NCBI GenBank assembly: GCA_016288675.1
Contig: JAEELC010000178.1
Coordinates: 1-6,319, forward strand
Source: Acholeplasmatales bacterium
Lineage (GTDB): Bacteria > Bacillota_I > Bacilli_A > Acholeplasmatales > Anaeroplasmataceae
DNA: 6,319 nt
Reading direction: 5' to 3'
Below, piece after piece: positions 1 to 3,474 of this stretch (position 1 is its first letter; the number at the start of each line of letters is the position of its first letter). The notes under the pieces are model-generated. The model worked only from the letters and a program-made list of their open reading frames with translations, searched no databases and was not told the origin of the DNA. The position numbers were made by a program, and so were the translations under genes.

Positions 1-1
1 T

Positions 2-949
2 ATCTTTAACAGCTTTAATATTATCTGAATCCTTAGTTTCTTCCTTCCAAGGAAGTGAAACTATAAAATCTAAATATTGTCTAATTACTCCCGATTCAGC
101 CATTTGTACAGATGTCATTTGATATCTCTTTAATTCTTTAATAGCCTTATCATGAATCTTTTGTGGCATACCAGCATTATCAATCTTTTGCTTTAGCTCA
201 TCAATTTCTTCTTCAGTCTTACCTGATTCGCCAAGTTCTGATTGAATAGCCTTCATTTTTTCACGAAGATAATATTCCTTTTGACTTTCATCAATAGACT
301 TCTTAACATCTTCGTTAATCTTATCTTCAATCTTAGATATAGCCTTTTCACGGTTAATATCTTCGATAATATATTGCATACGCTTAGCAAGTGATGGTTC
401 ACTTAAGTATCTATATTTGTTAGTAGTTGTCTTTAAATGACCAGCAATAATATCAATGCAATCTTCACTAGTTAAACCACTAGAGATTTGACGCATTACA
501 TCTTCAGGAGCGTTTAAGATAAATCTATTTTTAGTAATTTCATCAATTACTGTTCTAACAAGAGCTGCTTGTTCTTCTAAAGATTCTGTTGGTGGTACCA
601 TATTTGTATGTGTTACCATAAAGCATGGATCTGGTTCACTAATATCCTCAAGTACAATACGTTCAAGAACAGTGAATTTAACACGGTAATTTGAATTTGG
701 TAATGATAACTTAGAATCTATATGTGCACGAACACCAATCTTTTCAACATCAGATGCCTTAGTATCAATTACTAAAGGATCTTTTTGAAGAATAAGGATG
801 ATTTCATTGTTATATTCCTTTTCCGCTAAATCTAAAGCGTAAACGGAGTTCTTACGTCCAACCTCTGTTCTAAAGTCATTATGTGGTAATGGAACAATAC
901 CACGTAAAGCGATAGCAGGGAAAGACTTTTTTTCTTCTAATTCTGCCAT
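2..949 (-). CDS. lon: ATP-dependent protease Lon (La), N-terminal part; 3' end beyond the window
   Basis: The reading frame starts with ATG at 949-947 and stays open to the left edge, giving 316 residues that begin MAELEEKKSFPAIALRG. Residues about 10-200 match the Lon N-terminal substrate-binding domain (ALRGIVPLPHND near the start, as in LonA 'LRGlvvfPhm'). A charged helical region follows with the Lon signature YYLREKMKAIQSELGE at 227-242, then the helical segment before the AAA+ module, including the conserved SLPW at 298-301. The Walker A/B motifs and the Ser-Lys protease domain would lie off the left edge, so an intact enzyme cannot be confirmed. Lon is a cytoplasmic hexameric AAA+ serine protease that degrades misfolded and some regulatory proteins. 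The start is supported by an AGAGGTGG Shine-Dalgarno at 956-963, six bases before the ATG. It lies downstream of tig but has its own candidate promoters after the tig terminator. The family identification is very secure. Confidence 0.96.
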   Translation of the reverse strand, partial: MAELEEKKSFPAIALRGIVPLPHNDFRTEVGRKNSVYALDLAEKEYNNEIILILQKDPLVIDTKASDVEKIGVRAHIDSKLSLPNSNYRVKFTVLERIVLEDISEPDPCFMVTHTNMVPPTESLEEQAALVRTVIDEITKNRFILNAPEDVMRQISSGLTSEDCIDIIAGHLKTTTNKYRYLSEPSLAKRMQYIIEDINREKAISKIEDKINEDVKKSIDESQKEYYLREKMKAIQSELGESGKTEEEIDELKQKIDNAGMPQKIHDKAIKELKRYQMTSVQMAESGVIRQYLDFIVSLPWKEETKDSDNIKAVKD

Positions 950-999
950 AATTATCCACCTCTTTTGCAAAGAAAATGACACTAATCTTGAGACTAGCA

Positions 1000-1034
1000 A
1001 TTATATATTATACTAAAATTGGCAATATTGCAAG
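1000..1034 (-). promoter_or_regulatory. Candidate lon promoter (proximal)
   Basis: On the minus strand a perfect TATAAT lies at 1007-1012, with a second overlapping-phase TATAAT at 1000-1005. A weak -35 candidate (CTTGCA at 1029-1034, 16-base spacer, or TTGCAA at 1028-1033, 15-base spacer) lies inside the inverted repeat described separately. It is about 50 bases upstream of the lon ATG. The -10 boxes are seen directly; promoter activity is inferred. Confidence 0.55.
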
Positions 1035-1048
1035 CAGTTTGCCAATTT
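1016..1048. repeat. Perfect 10-bp inverted repeat in the lon promoter region (possible operator)
   Basis: AAATTGGCAA at 1016-1025 and TTGCCAATTT at 1039-1048 are exact reverse complements separated by 13 bases. The spacer contains the palindromic TTGCAA (1028-1033), so the arms flank and overlap the region where a -35 element would sit. It has no U-run, and it is too far from either gene end to act as a terminator. It does not match CIRCE (TTAGCACTC-N9-GAGTGCTAA) or the CtsR heptad repeat (GGTCAAA direct repeat). A binding site for a dimeric regulator of lon is an inference. Confidence 0.5.
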
Positions 1049-1049
1049 A

Positions 1050-1078
1050 TTTAAATACACCTATTTCTATCAAGTCAA
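1050..1078 (-). promoter_or_regulatory. Candidate lon promoter (distal)
   Basis: TTGACT (1073-1078) matches five of six bases of the -35 consensus and is followed after 17 bases by TTTAAA (1050-1055), a weaker -10. It lies downstream of the tig terminator and upstream of the inverted repeat, so a transcript from here would read through the repeat. Activity is inferred. Confidence 0.35.
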
Positions 1079-1079
1079 T

Positions 1080-1095
1080 TTTCACATTTTTCACA
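1080..1095. repeat. Short 9-bp-period direct repeat upstream of the distal lon -35
   Basis: TTTCACA occurs at 1080-1086 and again at 1089-1095 (minus strand: TGTGAAA twice, period nine), ending one base from the TTGACT -35 candidate. It may be a regulator site, but AT-rich intergenic DNA can yield such a repeat by chance. Confidence 0.3.
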
Positions 1096-1105
1096 CATTT
1101 TGATT

Positions 1106-1146
1106 AAAAAAAAAAAAAAAATAACCTCAAAAAATTGAGGCTATTT
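1106..1146 (-). terminator. Rho-independent terminator of tig
   Basis: On the minus strand, just after the tig stop codon, a hairpin is formed by 1135-1144 pairing with 1121-1130 (ten positions with one A-C mismatch; core CCTCAA/TTGAGG; AAAA loop on the plus strand). It is followed by a run of T (A16 on the plus strand, 1106-1121). The stem starts about a dozen bases past the stop. It separates tig from lon, though partial read-through is possible. Confidence 0.88.
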
Positions 1147-1157
1147 AATATCTAAAT

Positions 1158-2441
1158 TTAGATTTCCTTAGCTGATGAAACAACTAAGTTGATGAACTTT
1201 TCGTAAATTAATTGACCGTAGATTTGTTGTCCACGAGTACGAGCAACTTCTTCCTTCTTTTGCTTAGTTGCAGTAGCGATTTCTACTAACTTAGCATCGA
1301 ATTCTTCAGTTGATGGTTCTAACTTTTCATCACGAACTACCTTATCAAGAACAACTTGGAATAAAGCTTGACGTTGTCCGTTATTCTTAGCTGTTTCTTC
1401 GAAAGTAGCCATATCAGTACCTGATAATTGTAATAATGTTTCAAGTGGAATGTTGTAAGCCTTAGCTTGTTCAACATAACGGCTCTTGTATGATTCAACA
1501 TAGCTGTTTACTAGAGATTCTGGTAATTCAACTTTAGTGTTATCAAGGATTTGGTTAACTAAATCATCGATTTGACGATTCTTTTCGCTTTCTTCCTTAG
1601 ATTCTTCTAAGTTCTTACGAGTAGAAGCTTTTAATTCTTCAACTGTAGAAATATTTTCTCTCTTTAATGAAGCTACGAATTCATCATTTAATTCTGGTGT
1701 AGTCATTTCTTTTACTGAGTTAACAGTAACCTTGAATACAGCAGCCTTACCTTCAAGTTCCTTTGCAGCATATGGAGTTGGGAATGTAACATTAACATCC
1801 TTAGTTTCTCCAGCCTTCATACCAATCATTTGGTCTTCGAATCCAGGAATAAATTGACCTGAACCGATTTCCATTTCGTATCCTTTAGCAGAACCACCAT
1901 CGAATACCTTACCGTCTACAGAACCTTCGAAATCGAAGTTAGCTGTGTCACCCTTAGCGATAACTTGTTCAGCCTTTTCATTTAACTTACCTTGAGCCTT
2001 TAATAAGCTGTTAATAGATTCGTTAACTTCTTCATCAGTAACTGTAGTGTTCTTCTTTGCAACTTCTAGACCCTTATAAGCTGGAAGTTCTGGTTCTGGA
2101 TATACATCGAATGATAGAGATACCTTAAATGCAGTACCACGTTCGATCTTAGATTCTACACCTGGCATAGGTTGAGAAATTACTCTATGAGCTAATTCCT
2201 TATTAGCTAAGATTTCTTGATAGAATCCGTTAAATAATACATCTAAAGCTGTATTGTATAATGATTCAACACCAAAATGCTTTTCGAATTGAGCACGTGA
2301 AATGTGACCCTTACGGAAACCTGGAATTGAAACGTTCTTTACTTCTTGTTCAAATGCAGCGTTTAATGCATTTTCAAATTGTTCAGGTGTTACATCAAAT
2401 GTAACTTTAGCCTTGCTACCTGCTAAAAATTCAGTATTCAT
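1158..2441 (-). CDS. tig: Trigger factor, ribosome-associated chaperone and peptidyl-prolyl isomerase
   Basis: This 427-residue protein has the normal length and three-part layout of trigger factor. The N-terminal ribosome-binding domain (about 1-115) carries the signature loop GFRKG at 41-45, which docks on ribosomal protein L23. The FKBP-type prolyl isomerase domain (about 155-243) shows FDFEGSVDGKVFDGG and GSGQFIPGFEDQMIGMKAGE. The C-terminal helical chaperone domain (about 248-427) includes the LNDEFVASL segment. It holds nascent chains at the ribosome exit tunnel and speeds proline isomerisation. ATG at 2439-2441 is preceded by AAAGGAG at 2451-2457, nine bases upstream; the stop is TAA. 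Position 48, where many homologues have proline (GFRKGKVP), is serine. Its codons use more C-ending choices (TTC, AAC) than the neighbouring protease, consistent with high expression. It has its own promoter region and terminator. lon is next downstream, with no clpX between them. Confidence 0.98.
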   Translation of the reverse strand: MNTEFLAGSKAKVTFDVTPEQFENALNAAFEQEVKNVSIPGFRKGHISRAQFEKHFGVESLYNTALDVLFNGFYQEILANKELAHRVISQPMPGVESKIERGTAFKVSLSFDVYPEPELPAYKGLEVAKKNTTVTDEEVNESINSLLKAQGKLNEKAEQVIAKGDTANFDFEGSVDGKVFDGGSAKGYEMEIGSGQFIPGFEDQMIGMKAGETKDVNVTFPTPYAAKELEGKAAVFKVTVNSVKEMTTPELNDEFVASLKRENISTVEELKASTRKNLEESKEESEKNRQIDDLVNQILDNTKVELPESLVNSYVESYKSRYVEQAKAYNIPLETLLQLSGTDMATFEETAKNNGQRQALFQVVLDKVVRDEKLEPSTEEFDAKLVEIATATKQKKEEVARTRGQQIYGQLIYEKFINLVVSSAKEI

Positions 2442-2459
2442 AATTTATTACTCCTTTTA

Positions 2460-2486
2460 AATAGTAATTAACTTAAATTAACTATT
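2460..2486. repeat. AT-rich imperfect palindrome in the tig 5' leader
   Basis: AATAGT (2460-2465) and ACTATT (2481-2486) are inverted, with further AT-only complementarity (AATTAA/TTAATT-like) between them. In the tig mRNA this would form a weak hairpin directly upstream of the Shine-Dalgarno site. Because the region is nearly all A and T, chance is a serious alternative. Confidence 0.25.
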
Positions 2487-2488
2487 AA

Positions 2489-2519
2489 TTTATACTGATA
2501 TATTTTAGCAAATCTAAAA
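2489..2519 (-). promoter_or_regulatory. Candidate tig promoter with small inverted repeat
   Basis: A TATAAA -10 candidate lies at 2489-2494, with a weak -35 (TTAGAT, 2512-2517) 17 bases away, about 50 bases before the tig ATG. The -35 region lies in a perfect inverted repeat, TTTTAG-N5-CTAAAA (2503-2519). Because a strong terminator lies immediately upstream, tig needs its own promoter in this interval; the exact boxes are uncertain. Confidence 0.45.
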
Positions 2520-2568
2520 TCAAAAGTAAAGTATCTTCCCATTTAATTTAGTAACTGTAATAAACCAT

Positions 2569-2607
2569 AAAAAAAGAGCTTTAGGTAAAACCTTAAGCTC
2601 GTTTTTT
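2569..2607 (-). terminator. Strong hairpin terminator of the membrane-protein gene, possibly bidirectional
   Basis: Arms 2576-2585 (GAGCTTTAGG) and 2591-2600 (CCTTAAGCTC) pair over ten positions with one T-T mismatch around a TAAAA loop. A7 (2569-2575) and T6 (2602-2607) flank the stem on the plus strand, so it could terminate in both directions. On the minus strand it begins directly after the TAG stop at 2608-2610. Confidence 0.9.
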
Positions 2608-3378
2608 CTAGTTAGGCATATCACTTGTTTGGCCAATTTCATCTTCAGGAATTTGTGGAATATTAATATCTTCTTCCTTCTTTTCTTCTTGTTCATCCAT
2701 TGGCTTTTCTCCAATACCGTCTTCAATTTCATCTTCTTTTGACTTTTCTTTATCTTTATTGTCTCTATTTTCTTTAAATGAATTACGATATTTAGCGTAT
2801 TGATATCCACCTTCACCAACAAGGTAACCACCTGATAAAGCAGATAAAGCAATCATAACCCATGAAAGTGCAACTGCGCCAAAGTTTTCACGACAAATTA
2901 TTACTACACCAAATGTTAATGCAACTAAGTTAGCAACAAATTGCTTACCATCGCTCTTTTCGCCAAAAATAATAGAGCTAATGAAATAAATTAAACCACG
3001 AAGATATAAAACAGCACCTAGGAAATAACGATAATTATTAATTACAAAGCGTGAATATTTAGAACTTTCTTCATTAAAATTAAATCCACCAGTAATTAAT
3101 AAAACACCAACAGCAATATCAAGAATGATTTCAAGAATGCATAACCACTTTGTGCCTTTCATTTCTACCGTTTTAAATAATGGGAATAATCTATATAATG
3201 CATATAATAATACAATTCCACCTGTTACACCAACTACCATTTTAGCAGCTAGAGAATTTTCAGGATCATTTTTATGCATAAGATTTTGAACAATCATAGC
3301 AATTGCAAACGAAAGTAAAATAACTCCACCAATTAATTTAAACCACCATGCATAATTTCTTATAGGATTTTTAACCAT
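2608..3378 (-). CDS. Six-helix integral membrane protein with charged cytoplasmic tail, function unknown (DUF308/HdeD-like layout)
   Basis: This 256-residue protein has six hydrophobic segments at about 12-31, 44-67, 78-98, 114-138, 147-163 and 167-188. A hydrophilic tail of about 60 residues (195-256) follows, rich in Glu, Asp and Lys, and it should be cytoplasmic given the even number of helices and the basic N-terminus (MVKNPIRNY). The paired short helices with small loops recall DUF308/HdeD-type proteins, but that is a layout resemblance, not a firm family call. I see no catalytic motif, transporter signature or lipoprotein signal. ATG at 3376-3378 is preceded by GGGGTGAAG, with the GGGGTG core seven bases upstream; the stop is TAG. 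It has a near-consensus promoter and its own terminator, so it appears monocistronic. It could be an envelope-stress or membrane-homeostasis protein, but neither neighbour suggests a specific role. Confidence 0.85.
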   Translation of the reverse strand: MVKNPIRNYAWWFKLIGGVILLSFAIAMIVQNLMHKNDPENSLAAKMVVGVTGGIVLLYALYRLFPLFKTVEMKGTKWLCILEIILDIAVGVLLITGGFNFNEESSKYSRFVINNYRYFLGAVLYLRGLIYFISSIIFGEKSDGKQFVANLVALTFGVVIICRENFGAVALSWVMIALSALSGGYLVGEGGYQYAKYRNSFKENRDNKDKEKSKEDEIEDGIGEKPMDEQEEKKEEDINIPQIPEDEIGQTSDMPN

Positions 3379-3403
3379 ATTTCTTCACCCCACTGATAAT
3401 TTT

Positions 3404-3432
3404 ATTATACTTTTATATACGCTTTTTTTCAA
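3404..3432 (-). promoter_or_regulatory. Sigma-A-type promoter of the membrane-protein gene
   Basis: TTGAAA (3427-3432) and TATAAT (3404-3409) are separated by exactly 17 bases on the minus strand, about 25 bases before the ATG at 3378. The -10 is perfect and the -35 matches four of six positions, including TTGA. This is the best promoter in the window. The short distance implies a brief leader that still contains the GGGGTG ribosome site. Confidence 0.8.
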
Positions 3433-3440
3433 TTATATAA

Positions 3441-3473
3441 GTAAAAATAATCTCACAAAAAGTGAGATTATTT
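3441..3473 (-). terminator. Hairpin terminator of the M6 protease gene
   Basis: A perfect 12-bp stem (3445-3456 with 3462-3473, core AATCTCAC/GTGAGATT) encloses an A5 loop on the plus strand. It begins one base after the protease TAA stop (3475-3477). The following minus-strand sequence is T-rich (TTTTTAC within the lower stem and beyond) rather than a clean U-run, so it may be moderate in strength; the stem itself is clear. Confidence 0.8.
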
Positions 3474-3474
3474 A

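Noticed and set aside
1016..1048. The inverted repeat as a transcription terminator or a CIRCE element
   Set aside because: There is no adjacent U-run and the spacer is 13 bases, too wide for a typical terminator loop; the arm sequence does not match the TTAGCACTC CIRCE arms.
2520..2852. A 110-codon open frame on the minus strand, rich in Lys and Ile
   Set aside because: It overlaps the 3' end of the well-supported membrane-protein gene in another frame and runs across its terminator; the low-complexity Lys/Ile composition is typical of a shadow frame in AT-rich DNA.
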